A stretch of DNA of 64,000 nt from Dyadobacter sp. CY347 (GTDB taxonomy: Bacteria > Bacteroidota > Bacteroidia > Cytophagales > Spirosomataceae): the NCBI RefSeq assembly GCF_021502655.1, contig NZ_JAKFFT010000002.1, positions 620,001-684,000 on the forward strand, written 5' to 3'. Within the stretch, counting starts at the first letter, position 1. Each line of letters opens with the position of its first letter. Below are positions 40,128 to 49,250 of this stretch, in pieces. The notes beneath the pieces were generated by a model that was not told the origin of the DNA, did not search any database, and saw only the letters and a program-made list of their open reading frames with translations. The translations under genes and the position numbers were made by a program.

Positions 40128-40783
40128 ACTTCAGGGATGTAAAGCCCATGCTGCATGGCGTACACGATCAGATCCGTCGTTCTCTTCACTTTCAATTTGT
40201 CCATAACGCACCTGTGGTAGTATTGGACCGTGTGCGCGCTAAGTTTTAAATCGTAAGCGATTTCCTTGATCGTCCTGCCGCTGCAAACCTTTTGCAAAAC
40301 CTCTTTCTCACGTGGTGACAGGTGCAGCACAACCTGTTCGTCGGTAAAAACGCTGTTAATCAGGTTGTCCCGAATGCCTTTTCCAATGTATTGCTTGCCT
40401 GCTATCACACTGGCAATGGCTTCTTTCAGCTCATCCAGTGACGTTGATTTTGGCAGAAACCCATTCGCGCCTCTTCTGATCGCATGCTTTATTGTTTGCA
40501 CGTCTGTAACAGAGGAAAGGATAATGATTTTAAGATCTTTTGACACGGAGTTTCTCGTCAGGTTCAGGAGCTCCAAGCCGGTCATGCCATTGATGGCCCA
40601 ATCCATGATCAGAATATTGGGCAGGAATGTTGCATGATCGGCCAAAAACTCCTTTCCATCCGTGTAAGACATCACCGCATTAACTTCCGGCATCTCACAA
40701 AAAATATTGCGCAATGAGTCGGTGAGCAGTACAAGCTCATCGACCAAAGCAATATTTATAGAATTAGTTTGATATCGGCTCAT
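40106..40783 (-). CDS. NarL/FixJ-family response regulator (REC + LuxR HTH)
   Basis: A 225-residue two-domain regulator from MSRYQTNSINIALVDE; an upstream ATG at 40828 would add 15 residues. The receiver domain (1-125) has D15/E16, the phospho-acceptor D61 in LIMDWAINGMTG, and VTDVQTIKHAIRRGANGFLPK. The LuxR helix-turn-helix near the C-terminus has LSPREKEVLQKVCSGRTIKE, then LSAHTVQYYHRCVMDKLKV. No sensor kinase is adjacent. Its last codons form one arm of the terminator shared with the aldo/keto reductase gene. Confidence 0.93.
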   Translation of the reverse strand: MSRYQTNSINIALVDELVLLTDSLRNIFCEMPEVNAVMSYTDGKEFLADHATFLPNILIMDWAINGMTGLELLNLTRNSVSKDLKIIILSSVTDVQTIKHAIRRGANGFLPKSTSLDELKEAIASVIAGKQYIGKGIRDNLINSVFTDEQVVLHLSPREKEVLQKVCSGRTIKEIAYDLKLSAHTVQYYHRCVMDKLKVKRTTDLIVYAMQHGLYIPEVKQPVNV

Positions 40784-40828
40784 AATATAGTTTGAGCCGT
40801 CAATGGTTTGCTCGAATCTAATTTTCAT

Positions 40829-41382
40829 GGCATAACAGACTGACGTAAGTAACTAGCAATTGTTTACGACACAGATTGGCAATGTTGATTATCTAGGACG
40901 CTCTAAAACATTAAGTTAGCTTAATAACCTCAATTTTTCAACCTCCTGATCCGCAATTTAGTAAAACCAATCTAAGAAAGATGTGGATAGAATTAGCTCG
41001 ATACCCGCTAAAATTTGGGGGGTTCAGCATAGTAATATTATGCGGGTATTTTTTGTGCTTTTAATAGATACATTTGCAAATAACTACTATTTGGAAGAAG
41101 TATTAGTGGCTATTTTATAACAAACTACTACTATAATCACCAACAGTTACTTTCAATTTATCATCAACCTTAAAACCATTTAATGAGCTAAACTTTACAT
41201 CTACAGAGTAAGAATCCCAAAGTCCTGATACCAACTTCCAGCAATGTCTCTGGAAGGCCTCCACGATACAAATAAATCCCGGAAACGTCGGCCCTTGGGC
41301 CGCTGCACACTATTTCCATAGCGTCTCAACGCCCCTTTATTCACATAACGGTTTATAATCACTATCTAAATTTTTTACTACT
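40829..41382. other. 554-base intergenic region
   Basis: No protein-coding gene is evident. It separates the minus-strand LuxR-type regulator from the plus-strand T9SS-protein gene. It holds a terminator-like hairpin with T-run (41001-41056), and a TACATTTG box (41069-41076) about 310 bases before the next ATG with no well-spaced -33 element. The remaining 300 bases show no RNA-gene or riboswitch pattern that I recognise. The long leader could carry a small RNA ending at the hairpin. Confidence 0.4.
41001..41056 (+). terminator. Orphan terminator-like hairpin
   Basis: ATACCCGC (41001-41008) pairs with GCGGGTAT (41042-41049) around a 33-base loop, then a T-run and TTTTGTG. No plus-strand gene ends upstream of it, so it may end a short untranslated transcript or act as an attenuator. 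Confidence 0.5.
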
Positions 41383-43392
41383 ATGAAAATTTCTATCCGT
41401 CAACTAATTAGAAAATTGGCCATGAAAGGTTCACGTTCAACCTTAGGTCTACTCATGATTTTCTCGCTGCTTGCGCAGGGTGCCTTTGCGCAGCAATATG
41501 CGAGTAGTGCAACATTTACACCAACCAACGAGCTCACCGCCACCGCCACAGCCACAACTCCGGAAAATGCAGCTGGCGGACCCGGCGGAGGTGTAGCTAG
41601 AATGAGGGTTCAAGGTTTGACTGTTACCACTGGGCTTCCTCCGCTTGAAGTTACTGTTGCCGTCTCCAGTAAGGGAACGCTAAACTTAGTTTTCAATCCT
41701 GGCATAGCAGCAGGCATTACAACATATGTTCGGATCACTGATCTTGAAACCTCTATTATTGGTGTTGATCTTGACCAGCTGGTAGGACTACTAGGCCTCC
41801 TGAATACGAATGCACTGACTGCAACTTCCGACGGTGGAGCAACAACGTCAAAACTGGTAAGAGATCCTTCCGGAGCATTGTTCCTGGCGGTAAAGCCTAC
41901 TAGTGCGTACACGATGGTTAGTGTAACATACGATTTTGAGAAAATAGCTAATGTAGCAGTTGGCAATGCAACAATAGACATTGATCATGCTGTTGCTTAT
42001 ACAACCACTACTTTTACGCCATGTGAGTCTGTACCAAGTTTTACAAACGCTGCCGCTGAAACCGATGGTGTAACCGTAACGCTTGCAAACGCCTTAATTA
42101 ATCCAGAGGATGCAATTGATGGTGACATGGCTACATACTCGGTATTAAAGTCTGCTGAGGCAAGCGTGCTTGCTGATGTATCTCAGGTGATTCGCTTTAC
42201 AAAAACGCTACCTGGTACTACCCAAATTGTTGCAACGCTTTCGAAGATCGGGTTATTGGCAGACGCAACCGTATTGACGGACATCACGATTCAGGCGAGA
42301 TTAGGAAATGCAAGAGTTGGGACAGCTCAGACGCTGCAAAGTCTTCTCTTAGGCGTCACATTGCTAGATTTCAATGGTTCACAGCCCGCTACAATTGCAT
42401 TCGCTCCTAATTTTGCTTTTGATGGAGTGGAAATTACAGTGGGAGGCGTTCTAACCGCGCTGAACAGCCTTAACATCCATGAGGTTAGTGCGCGCACACC
42501 CATTACATTTACAGGTGGCGATCTGGGTACGTTCCGGACAAATAAAATCATTGATATTGACTTGGATGATGCGTTATCGTTTAGTTTTGACTCAAATTAT
42601 CCAACCATCCCTGCCCAGCCCGGATTTGACATCGAGTGTGGCGTTTTTGGTGACTACACGTACACACTTTCAGGTGTTACGCTCGTTAACGCAAGAACAA
42701 CAGCTGGTTCACTGCCTAGCACATTAAGTTTATCATCAACCGGGCGCTTGGTAGGTGGCACCAGCGAAAGTCAGGTAGGCGTTTATTTCTTTGATGTTCA
42801 GGCAACAAATGCATTTGGACAAACTGCTGTAACCACTTTTAAAATTGCTATTGAATCAGCATTACCAGTGACCCTCGTAAGCTTCAAAGCAGCGGCCGAA
42901 GGATCAACGACTTCTTTATCATGGTCTACTGCTTCGGAAACGAATAGTGATCGTTTTGACATTGAGCGCAGCCAGAACGGTAAGAAGTGGGATAAGATCG
43001 GTTCTGTGAAATCAAACCATGAGAGTGTTACGCAACAGTTCTATTCTTTCCAGGATGCGAAACCTTTGGATGGACAAAACCTTTACAGACTGAAAATGGT
43101 GGATCTGGATGAGACTTTTGCTTACAGCCATATCGAAAATGTATCATTTGCAAGCACTGCATTCCTGTATCCAAACCCTGTTCGCAACGCTGAAAATCTG
43201 AACCTTAACCTGACCGACTGGTCTAATGTTAAGCAGGTAAAAGTAGTTAACGCCTTGGGCAAAACAGTATTTGAAGCATCGAACGCACTGAGCACAGGTA
43301 TCAGCACAAGAAACCTGAGCTCCGGCTCATACGTGGTGCAGGTTATCCATAATAATGGTACAATTGCTACACACAGATTTGTAAGACAATAG
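41383..43392 (+). CDS. Secreted repeat protein with type IX secretion C-terminal sorting domain
   Basis: A 669-residue exported protein. A long N-region and signal peptide ends near GAFAQQYASS. The middle has Thr/Ala-rich beta segments of unknown type. A putative Ig-like/cadherin-like part around residues 430-500 contains GSLPSTLSLSSTGRLVGGTS. The last 170 residues are typical T9SS cargo: LVSFKAAAEGSTTSLSWSTA linker, then the sorting domain with FLYPNPVRNAENLNLNL, LSSGSYVVQVIHNNG and a final HRFVRQ. It is thus exported across both membranes and probably anchored or released at the surface. I cannot name its ligand. A strong terminator follows. Confidence 0.85.
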   Translation: MKISIRQLIRKLAMKGSRSTLGLLMIFSLLAQGAFAQQYASSATFTPTNELTATATATTPENAAGGPGGGVARMRVQGLTVTTGLPPLEVTVAVSSKGTLNLVFNPGIAAGITTYVRITDLETSIIGVDLDQLVGLLGLLNTNALTATSDGGATTSKLVRDPSGALFLAVKPTSAYTMVSVTYDFEKIANVAVGNATIDIDHAVAYTTTTFTPCESVPSFTNAAAETDGVTVTLANALINPEDAIDGDMATYSVLKSAEASVLADVSQVIRFTKTLPGTTQIVATLSKIGLLADATVLTDITIQARLGNARVGTAQTLQSLLLGVTLLDFNGSQPATIAFAPNFAFDGVEITVGGVLTALNSLNIHEVSARTPITFTGGDLGTFRTNKIIDIDLDDALSFSFDSNYPTIPAQPGFDIECGVFGDYTYTLSGVTLVNARTTAGSLPSTLSLSSTGRLVGGTSESQVGVYFFDVQATNAFGQTAVTTFKIAIESALPVTLVSFKAAAEGSTTSLSWSTASETNSDRFDIERSQNGKKWDKIGSVKSNHESVTQQFYSFQDAKPLDGQNLYRLKMVDLDETFAYSHIENVSFASTAFLYPNPVRNAENLNLNLTDWSNVKQVKVVNALGKTVFEASNALSTGISTRNLSSGSYVVQVIHNNGTIATHRFVRQ

Positions 43393-43415
43393 TCCTGTTC
43401 AACACGATACACATA

Positions 43416-43449
43416 CAAACCGCTGGGCAAAACCAGCGGTTTGTTTTTG
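43416..43449 (+). terminator. Rho-independent terminator after the T9SS-protein gene
   Basis: CAAACCGCTGG (43416-43426) pairs with CCAGCGGTTTG (43433-43443) around a 6-base loop and is followed by TTTTTG. It starts 24 bases after the stop codon. Confidence 0.92.
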
Positions 43450-43508
43450 TTTGTAGCACTATCTTGTCAAAAAAGGACCACATGAATAAAATTGCAGCGG
43501 CGGATCGG

Positions 43509-43516
43509 TATATTTG
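43509..43516 (+). promoter_or_regulatory. Possible -7 promoter box before the small membrane-protein gene
   Basis: TATATTTG matches TAnnTTTG and lies 46 bases before the ATG at 43563, after the terminator of the preceding gene. The nearest TTG upstream is 14 bases away, shorter than usual. Confidence 0.4.
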
Positions 43517-43562
43517 CGTATAACACCATCACAAAAATCCCAAGAACGTTAACAAAACATAT

Positions 43563-44063
43563 ATGGCAGGAAGAAGAGGCAAAAAAGCCAAGTTCAAGAA
43601 GTTCTTTATTCCTTTTTTAAAATGGGTTAGCGCCATAGTTCCCGTTTGCGCATTCATTTACATCCTCTACTACTACAAACAATTTGATTTCCTCAAAGAA
43701 AAACCTGTTGTTAAATCCAAAACAGAAGTGATCAGCCAGGCAGACTCGCTTAGCGCCATAGGTTCACAAAGCAGGGAAAAGCTGATCAGTAAAATAAAAA
43801 TCCTCGAAAACGAATGGCATTCCGTAGGTGGGATCGCCATTCACAGCATGATTATTGAAAACACCTCTGCCTCGCCGATCAAGAACATTGAAGTAGAATT
43901 CAAATATCTGTCGGATACGCAGGCAGTGATCACTTCCAAAATTGTAACGATCAAGACGCCACTGCCGGCCAAAAAGGCTACAAAGGTTTCCGGGATCAGT
44001 GTTGGTTATGTCAACAATTCTGTTGTAGGCTGTGATACAAAGGTCGTTAACGCCGCCATCTGA
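43563..44063 (+). CDS. Hypothetical single-pass membrane protein
   Basis: 166 residues. A basic N-terminus (MAGRRGKKAKFKKFF) leads into one membrane helix (about 16-38, with WVSAIVPVCAFIYILYYY). A coiled-coil-like linker follows, then a beta-rich extracytoplasmic domain containing IIENTSASPIKNIEVEFKYL. That pattern resembles FxLYD-like beta domains, which I note only as a likeness. No enzyme motif is seen. Two further small unknown genes follow in the same direction. Confidence 0.65.
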   Translation: MAGRRGKKAKFKKFFIPFLKWVSAIVPVCAFIYILYYYKQFDFLKEKPVVKSKTEVISQADSLSAIGSQSREKLISKIKILENEWHSVGGIAIHSMIIENTSASPIKNIEVEFKYLSDTQAVITSKIVTIKTPLPAKKATKVSGISVGYVNNSVVGCDTKVVNAAI

Positions 44064-44164
44064 AACTTTTTCCTGGTTTTTCTGTATGCCGGAATGTCTT
44101 AATAAATCAAAATAAGGCATGATTTTAATTTATTAAGCAGAAACGATTTACTAACATTAAAATC

Positions 44165-44533
44165 ATGGCAGACCACGACTCGACGATGCAGGATCTATAC
44201 AAGATCCAGGATTTCCTCTTTCAGTACGAAGGCATCGGCAAGAGGCCGGAGTATGATGAAAATCAACAAGTATATCTGAAAGTGCTCAGGCTCCTGGCAG
44301 ATGCCAAGGGGCTGCATTTTATCAGCAAAGAATTGAGTGACCCGGAAACCACATTCGAAAGTACATTGAACCGGTGGAACCCCGTGCTGACCTTCCTCAT
44401 TACGGACGCGCTGTCGCAGCTCGAACCAGACAAGAAACACAAGCTTTTCTCGAAGCAGATTTCCGAAATGACGGGCTATGAATTCCGTGAGTATCTGGGT
44501 TATTTGAAGGAGGAAAACCTGTTGAAAAGCTGA
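44165..44533 (+). CDS. Hypothetical small cytoplasmic protein
   Basis: 122 residues, acidic and predicted mostly helical (QDLYKIQDFLFQYEGIGKRP; LKVLRLLADAKGLHFISKEL). It has no signal peptide or membrane helix and no motif I recognise. The frame has good coding character, an AT-rich leader and an ATG after an A-rich stretch, which supports a real gene. The function is unknown. Confidence 0.6.
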   Translation: MADHDSTMQDLYKIQDFLFQYEGIGKRPEYDENQQVYLKVLRLLADAKGLHFISKELSDPETTFESTLNRWNPVLTFLITDALSQLEPDKKHKLFSKQISEMTGYEFREYLGYLKEENLLKS

Positions 44534-44698
44534 AAATAGCGGCTGATATTCCACACTTTTCGCCACTTAACTGCTTGCAATTCTACAAGTTTACTAAATG
44601 TTAGCCATCAGATGGCGGACAACGAGGAACAAGCATCTGGTACGATTATTTTTCATTTCCAGTCAAGATATCAGCAACCTGACTAACAACTGGAAACT

Positions 44699-44893
44699 AT
44701 GACACAGCTACTTCAAAGTATATACGCAATCGGACCATATTTGTTTATTGTTTTACTGATAGGCGCAACTTTTTGCGGCGTGTGGCTGATTACCCAGTTG
44801 AAGAAATCGCCAGGTGATGATCGTTATAGCGTTGCAGACAACATGTTTCTGAAACGCAATGCAGCCAGACTCAGAAAAGTAGAATGGCACTGA
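44699..44893 (+). CDS. Small single-helix membrane protein
   Basis: 64 residues: one hydrophobic helix (IGPYLFIVLLIGATFCGVWL, about 11-30) followed by a short basic tail (FLKRNAARLRKVEWH). No family is recognised. A clear terminator 46 bases after the stop supports expression as a separate unit. Confidence 0.5.
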   Translation: MTQLLQSIYAIGPYLFIVLLIGATFCGVWLITQLKKSPGDDRYSVADNMFLKRNAARLRKVEWH

Positions 44894-44938
44894 GCACTTC
44901 CTGACTGACAAACTATTCTTGCTAACACCACATATCTG

Positions 44939-44969
44939 AATGCACAGTCTGGCTGTGCATTTTTTGTTT
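44939..44969 (+). terminator. Rho-independent terminator after the 64-residue protein gene
   Basis: AATGCACAG (44939-44947) pairs with CTGTGCATT (44953-44961) around a 5-base loop, followed by TTTTTG. Confidence 0.9.
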
Positions 44970-44980
44970 TTAGTTGGGCA

Positions 44981-45016
44981 CAAAAAAACATCCCAAATAC
45001 AGGGTATCCGGGATGT
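44981..45016 (-). terminator. Minus-strand terminator-like hairpin
   Basis: Read on the minus strand, ACATCCC (45010-45016) pairs with GGGATGT (44988-44994) around 15 bases and is followed by seven T and a G. The nearest upstream minus gene is rarA, 450 bases away, so rarA transcripts may run antisense through the small gene at 45298. Confidence 0.5.
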
Positions 45017-45036
45017 CTGATTTTACTCAACGTTAT

Positions 45037-45062
45037 TTGATAATCAGTTGTCTGATTATCAA
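45037..45062. repeat. Perfect hairpin, 11-base arms
   Basis: TTGATAATCAG (45037-45047) and CTGATTATCAA (45052-45062) are exact complements around TTGT. There is no T-run, so it looks more like an operator or mRNA leader/3' structure than a terminator. Confidence 0.55.
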
Positions 45063-45297
45063 CACAAACTTAACGAATTCTTTACTTAAAACATTATCTT
45101 TTTAGCCGGAAAAAGTAGAATTAAACGATAGTTTCGCAGATTTTAATGTTGGCCGGAGATTTTCGGACAAGATGGGGTCATTTAGGTTAATGTTTGCTTA
45201 TAAAAATGGATAATGTTTCTGATATTTGGTCGATAAAAACCATCTTTGCGTAATTTGAAACATCTGTCTTTTAGTATTGCATTCTGCATCTCAGTGT

Positions 45298-45480
45298 ATG
45301 AAAAAGATCAAACCGATATCTGACGAAACCAATGCTCTCCGGGAAAAAGAGACTGATGAAAATCTCGAAAAAATGGCGAAAAAGCTAACCAGGGAGTGGA
45401 ATAAGCCACAAAGAGTGGATAAAATCCCTGATTTATCGTTTTCGAAATTTGAAGAAAAGCTGAAAAACAAGGATCAGTAA
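45298..45480 (+). CDS. Hypothetical 60-residue basic/acidic protein
   Basis: From the ATG at 45298 (MKKIKPISDETNALREKETD) to 45480; an in-frame TTG at 45277 is less likely. It is highly charged and probably helical, with no membrane segment. It converges on rarA and its last 7 bases overlap the rarA stop region. No family is recognised. The codon use resembles the neighbours, but such a short frame could be spurious. Confidence 0.45.
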   Translation: MKKIKPISDETNALREKETDENLEKMAKKLTREWNKPQRVDKIPDLSFSKFEEKLKNKDQ

Positions 45481-46745
45481 CCATACCAATCTCCCCACCA
45501 GTGCTGCAATTTTTTGCGGATTTCTTCTTCCCTTGCATTCAATCCAGGTTCAAAAACTTTCTTGCCTTTCAGCTCATCCGGCATGAAGTTCTGCTTGGCA
45601 AAGTTGCCTTCAAATTCATGGGAATATTTGTACTCTTTTCCATAGCCAATTTGCTTCATCAGCTTGGTAGGTGCATTGCGCAAATGCAGTGGAACGGGTA
45701 AATGTGCCGTGTTTTTAGCCAGCTCAATCGCGGCGCCGATGGCCATATAACTGGCATTGCTCTTCGGAGAAGTTGCGAGATAAATCGCTACTTGTGAGAG
45801 GATTATGCGACATTCGGGATAACCGATCACATTCACGGCCTGCATGCAAGCATTGGCCATGATCATTGCCGTAGGGTTTGCATTTCCAATGTCTTCGGAG
45901 GCCATAATCAGCATTCTGCGAGCGATGAAAGACGGATCTTCGCCAGCCACAATCATCCGCGCCATCCAGTAAACCGCGCCGTTTGGATCGCTTCCTCTTA
46001 ATGATTTGATAAAAGCAGAAATGATATCATAATGTTGCTCGCCGGACTTGTCGTAGCGCGCAATGTTCTGTTGCGCCACTTCGGTTACCCATTCATCGTT
46101 GATTACAATGTCCTTTTCCTCGCCTTTTCCTAAAATAACAAGTTCAAGAAGATTAAGCAGTTTTCGTCCGTCACCACCGGAAAGACGCATCAGTGCATCA
46201 TAGGACTCAAAAGTGACATTCTTCTCCTTCAAAAACTGATCTTTTGCAAGCGCTCTTTCAATGAGTTGTTTCAATTCTTTTTCACCAAAAGCTTCCAGAA
46301 TGTAAATCTGGCTTCTGGATAATAATGCGGAATTGATCTCAAAAGAAGGATTTTCTGTCGTCGCACCGATCAATGTTACCTGGCCTTTTTCAACCGCGCC
46401 CAACAATGCGTCCTGCTGGCTTTTGTTATAACGGTGAATCTCATCAATAAACAAGATCGCCGGAAACAAGCCAGATGGTCGAGCCAAAACTTCCCGTAAA
46501 TCCTTTACGCCTGAACTGATTGCGCTCAGATTATAAAATTGTCTTTTCGTAGTTTCGGCAATGAGTAATGCCAATGTTGTTTTTCCAACGCCGGGCGGTC
46601 CCCAGAAAATCATCGAAGGAATTGTATTTTGTAAAATTGCCCTGCGCAACGGGCCATTCGGACCCAGTAATTTTTCCTGGCCTACAAAATCATCCAGGGT
46701 GCGTGGGCGAAGACGTTCAGCTAGTGGCGTGGAGTTCAGCGACAT
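45474..46745 (-). CDS. rarA: Replication-associated recombination protein A (RarA/MgsA), AAA ATPase
   Basis: DNA-repair AAA+ ATPase of 423 residues that acts at stalled replication forks. It has the N-terminal PLAERLRPRTLDDFVGQEKL, Walker A GPPGVGKTTLA, Walker B LFIDEIHRYNKSQQD, sensor 1 GATTENPSFEI and sensor 2 LSGGDGRKLLNLLE. The C-terminal tetramerisation domain has SLRGSDPNGAVYWMARMI and RRMLIMASEDIGNANP. It converges on the small gene at 45298. The terminator upstream of its start belongs to the sigma-factor gene. Confidence 0.96.
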   Translation of the reverse strand: MSLNSTPLAERLRPRTLDDFVGQEKLLGPNGPLRRAILQNTIPSMIFWGPPGVGKTTLALLIAETTKRQFYNLSAISSGVKDLREVLARPSGLFPAILFIDEIHRYNKSQQDALLGAVEKGQVTLIGATTENPSFEINSALLSRSQIYILEAFGEKELKQLIERALAKDQFLKEKNVTFESYDALMRLSGGDGRKLLNLLELVILGKGEEKDIVINDEWVTEVAQQNIARYDKSGEQHYDIISAFIKSLRGSDPNGAVYWMARMIVAGEDPSFIARRMLIMASEDIGNANPTAMIMANACMQAVNVIGYPECRIILSQVAIYLATSPKSNASYMAIGAAIELAKNTAHLPVPLHLRNAPTKLMKQIGYGKEYKYSHEFEGNFAKQNFMPDELKGKKVFEPGLNAREEEIRKKLQHWWGDWYGY

Positions 46746-46790
46746 TCAAATGGTCTTATTTCAGTTTGTTAGTGATCGTAAATATTTAAC

Positions 46791-46825
46791 AAAAAAAGCG
46801 TGGCTTAGTTCGCCACGCTTTTTTC
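46791..46825 (-). terminator. Rho-independent terminator of the sigma-factor gene
   Basis: AAAAAAGCGTGGC pairs with GCCACGCTTTTTT around 7 bases (arms 46792-46804 and 46812-46824). On the minus strand a run of seven T follows. It lies 23 bases beyond the sigma gene stop. The symmetric A/T flanks could serve both directions. Confidence 0.9.
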
Positions 46826-46847
46826 CAAAGATGTTTTTAAAGAAATA

Positions 46848-47429
46848 TCAGAAGGTCAGTCTGTCCAGCGTCATTTGCTTTTTCAGGTTGCCTAATGCAC
46901 CAAAAACCAGGTTATAAACAGATTGAATGTTGATTTTCATCAGATCTGCAATTTCGTGGTTGTTCAGATTCATGTAAAATTTCAAAAAGATAGCCTCGCG
47001 CTGACGGCGTGGGAGCCCGTTGATCGCTACGTTTAAATGTTGATTGGTTGATTCAAATTCTTCTTCGGAGATCAGGTGATTCTCGTGAGAAGGCGTGTTG
47101 ATATGCCAGTATTCAACCGGAATATCTTCGTTGCTTGTATGCTTTTGCTGCGCATTCAAATGGCGAACCAGCTTTCTCTTGATCGACGCCATAAGATAAA
47201 ACCGAACGGAAGTGGTGTCACCCAGCGTCATTCGGTTTTTCCAGAGTTCAACAAATAAATCGTGAATGCAGTCTTTAATCAGTGGTTTGTCAATCGTAAA
47301 TTGTGAGCAATACTGGTAAAGAATGTGAACGTAAGAGCGGTACAGGCATGCGTAAGCATTTTCATCGCCTTTTCTGAACTGATCCCAAAAACAGAGTTCT
47401 TCTTCTTGCTTGTAGCGTAGGTGAGCCAT
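46848..47429 (-). CDS. RNA polymerase sigma-70 family factor (ECF type)
   Basis: A 193-residue sigma factor. Region 2 contains YRSYVHILYQYCSQFTIDKP and IKDCIHDLFVELWKNR (region 2.2-like). The linker is variable. Region 4 has LPRRQREAIFLKFYMNLNNH, then EIADLMKINIQSVYNLVFGA, the helix-turn-helix for the -35/-33 element. No anti-sigma factor or SusCD-type genes are adjacent, so its regulon cannot be inferred here. It has its own terminator. Confidence 0.93.
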   Translation of the reverse strand: MAHLRYKQEEELCFWDQFRKGDENAYACLYRSYVHILYQYCSQFTIDKPLIKDCIHDLFVELWKNRMTLGDTTSVRFYLMASIKRKLVRHLNAQQKHTSNEDIPVEYWHINTPSHENHLISEEEFESTNQHLNVAINGLPRRQREAIFLKFYMNLNNHEIADLMKINIQSVYNLVFGALGNLKKQMTLDRLTF

Positions 47430-47591
47430 TGTTTGGAAAGGATTTTGATTGGGGTTAGGAATTGATCGTTGTAATAAGGGTCATTATTACACTTGTAAAT
47501 ATATTTATAAAAAAACGTATTAAAAAAATATTTTCGCCAGAAAATTCTATTTCAAAGGTTAATGTTACTATTTCGTTAAATATGTAACCAT

Positions 47592-49250
47592 TTAAAGACT
47601 TACCGGCACGAATTTGAAGTTTTCGCCGTCAAACAGTCCCTTATCACTCAATTTCAACCTTGGGATCACCAGCAGCGCCATAAATGAAAGCGTCATGAAT
47701 GGAGATTGCAACGTGGACAGTAATTCTTCCTTTACAAAATTGTCAAGGAATGTATAGGCAGCCGCAATTTCATAACCGTCCGAATCCGTCATAATTCCTG
47801 CGATCGGCAGCGGAATTAAATGCGTCTTCCCGTTCCCTACGGCCGAGATTCCACCTTTCGCTTCGATAATCACATTCACGGCCATGGCTATACTTTCATC
47901 ATCGCAACCCACACATATAATGTTGTGAGAATCATGCGCAACCGACGAAGCAATGGCGCCTTTTTTCAGTCCGAAATTTTTGATAAATGCGATCGCCGGG
48001 CGGCCAGCTGCGGGGCGATCAGAGGAATTAGCATTTTCATAACGGTTAATCACAGTAATTTTCAAAATGTCATTGTCCGGATCAGCCGAAATTACATCAT
48101 TCTGCACATTTGCATTTGCAATGATTTCATTCGTAATCAGTTGACCTTCCAATGCTTCAATGACCCTTATTTGCGGCTCAGATTTATTTTCATTTTTATA
48201 AATAAAATCGGCTGCTGTTTTGGGCTCGCAAACAAACCGGTTCGGATGTGCGCTCTGCAAATTTGGGATTAGTGAAATGGAATCTTTGGCTACAAGCGCA
48301 CCATTGATCCATGTTTCTTTTACATTAAAGTCACTTAAATTATCAATAATAATCAAGTCCGCAGGATCATTTTCACGAAGCAGCCCAACCGGCAAACTGT
48401 AATGTAAAACGGGGTTAATGCACGCTGCAAACAAAATGTTCCAAATGTCGTAACCATGTGCTAATGCTCTTTTTACCAACACATTAATGTGCCCGGCAAC
48501 GAGATTATCGGGATGCTTGTCATCCGAGCAGAACATGATCATTTCGGGAAACTCAGCAATAAGCGGGATTAGGGCTTCAAAATTTCTGGCAGCGCTGCCT
48601 TCGCGGATCAGGATCTTAACTCCGTAATCAATTTTTTCTCGGGCTTCATCATAAGTAAAGCATTCATGATCAGTGGTGATGCCGTGAGAAGCATATTTTC
48701 GGGCCGCTTCACCGCGAAGTCCAGGTGCGTGGCCATCGACCACCTTACTATAATGCTTAGCCCAATTGATCTTCGCCATCATATCCGGATCTTCGTTGAT
48801 GACGCCTGGGAAATTCATGACCTCTGCCAGATAACCAATGTCATCAATAGCAAGCAACTGCCCAACCTGATCGGCGTCAATCACAGCACCAGCAGTCTCA
48901 AAAACTGTCGCAGGAACACATGAAGGCGCGCCAAAACAAAACTTGAACGGCACGCGTTTGCCGTCAGTGATCATAAATTCAACGCCTTCTACTCCCAGCA
49001 CATTCCCGATTTCATGCGGATCAGAAACCGTGGAAACCGTTCCGTGCACAACCGCAAGCCGGGCAAATTGTGCAGGCGTGAGCATTGAGCTCTCTATATG
49101 TACGTGCGCGTCCGTGAAGCCGGGCATGGCGTAAGGCAATGATGGATTTTCCGGACCCGTAATGTTGATTTTCTTTATAATGCCATCCGCTATGTGCAGT
49201 TCTGCTTCGGAAATGGTTTTTTCAAAAATATTGACAACGTTGATTTTCAT
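47592..49250 (-). CDS. ade: Adenine deaminase
   Basis: Deaminates adenine to hypoxanthine in purine salvage. It has 552 residues, the usual length for Ade. The metal motif is PGFTDAHVHIESSMLTPAQF. Other family features are VVHGTVSTVSDPHEIGNVLG, VDGHAPGLRG, HGITTDHECFTYDEA, FCSDDKHPDNL, and the C-terminal ASSVAHDSHNIICVGCDDES and VGNGKTHLIPLPIAGIMTD. Its ATG overlaps the stop of the AraC-type gene by 4 bases, so the two form one minus-strand operon. Why a regulator next to a sugar-acid pathway is coupled to adenine deaminase is not obvious. Confidence 0.95.
   Translation of the reverse strand: MKINVVNIFEKTISEAELHIADGIIKKINITGPENPSLPYAMPGFTDAHVHIESSMLTPAQFARLAVVHGTVSTVSDPHEIGNVLGVEGVEFMITDGKRVPFKFCFGAPSCVPATVFETAGAVIDADQVGQLLAIDDIGYLAEVMNFPGVINEDPDMMAKINWAKHYSKVVDGHAPGLRGEAARKYASHGITTDHECFTYDEAREKIDYGVKILIREGSAARNFEALIPLIAEFPEMIMFCSDDKHPDNLVAGHINVLVKRALAHGYDIWNILFAACINPVLHYSLPVGLLRENDPADLIIIDNLSDFNVKETWINGALVAKDSISLIPNLQSAHPNRFVCEPKTAADFIYKNENKSEPQIRVIEALEGQLITNEIIANANVQNDVISADPDNDILKITVINRYENANSSDRPAAGRPAIAFIKNFGLKKGAIASSVAHDSHNIICVGCDDESIAMAVNVIIEAKGGISAVGNGKTHLIPLPIAGIMTDSDGYEIAAAYTFLDNFVKEELLSTLQSPFMTLSFMALLVIPRLKLSDKGLFDGENFKFVPVSL

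Larger units (their letters stand above)
44894..45297. other. 404-base intergenic region with three hairpins
   Basis: No gene recognised. Three stem-loops are present: a plus-strand terminator (44939-44969), a minus-strand terminator-like hairpin (44981-45016), and a perfect 11-base palindrome pair at 45037-45062. The stretch 45063-45297 is AT-rich leader DNA before a 60-residue frame; I see no properly spaced promoter. Confidence 0.45.

Noticed and set aside
45037..45062. Perfect hairpin as a terminator
   Set aside because: No T-run on either strand; listed only as a repeat or structure.
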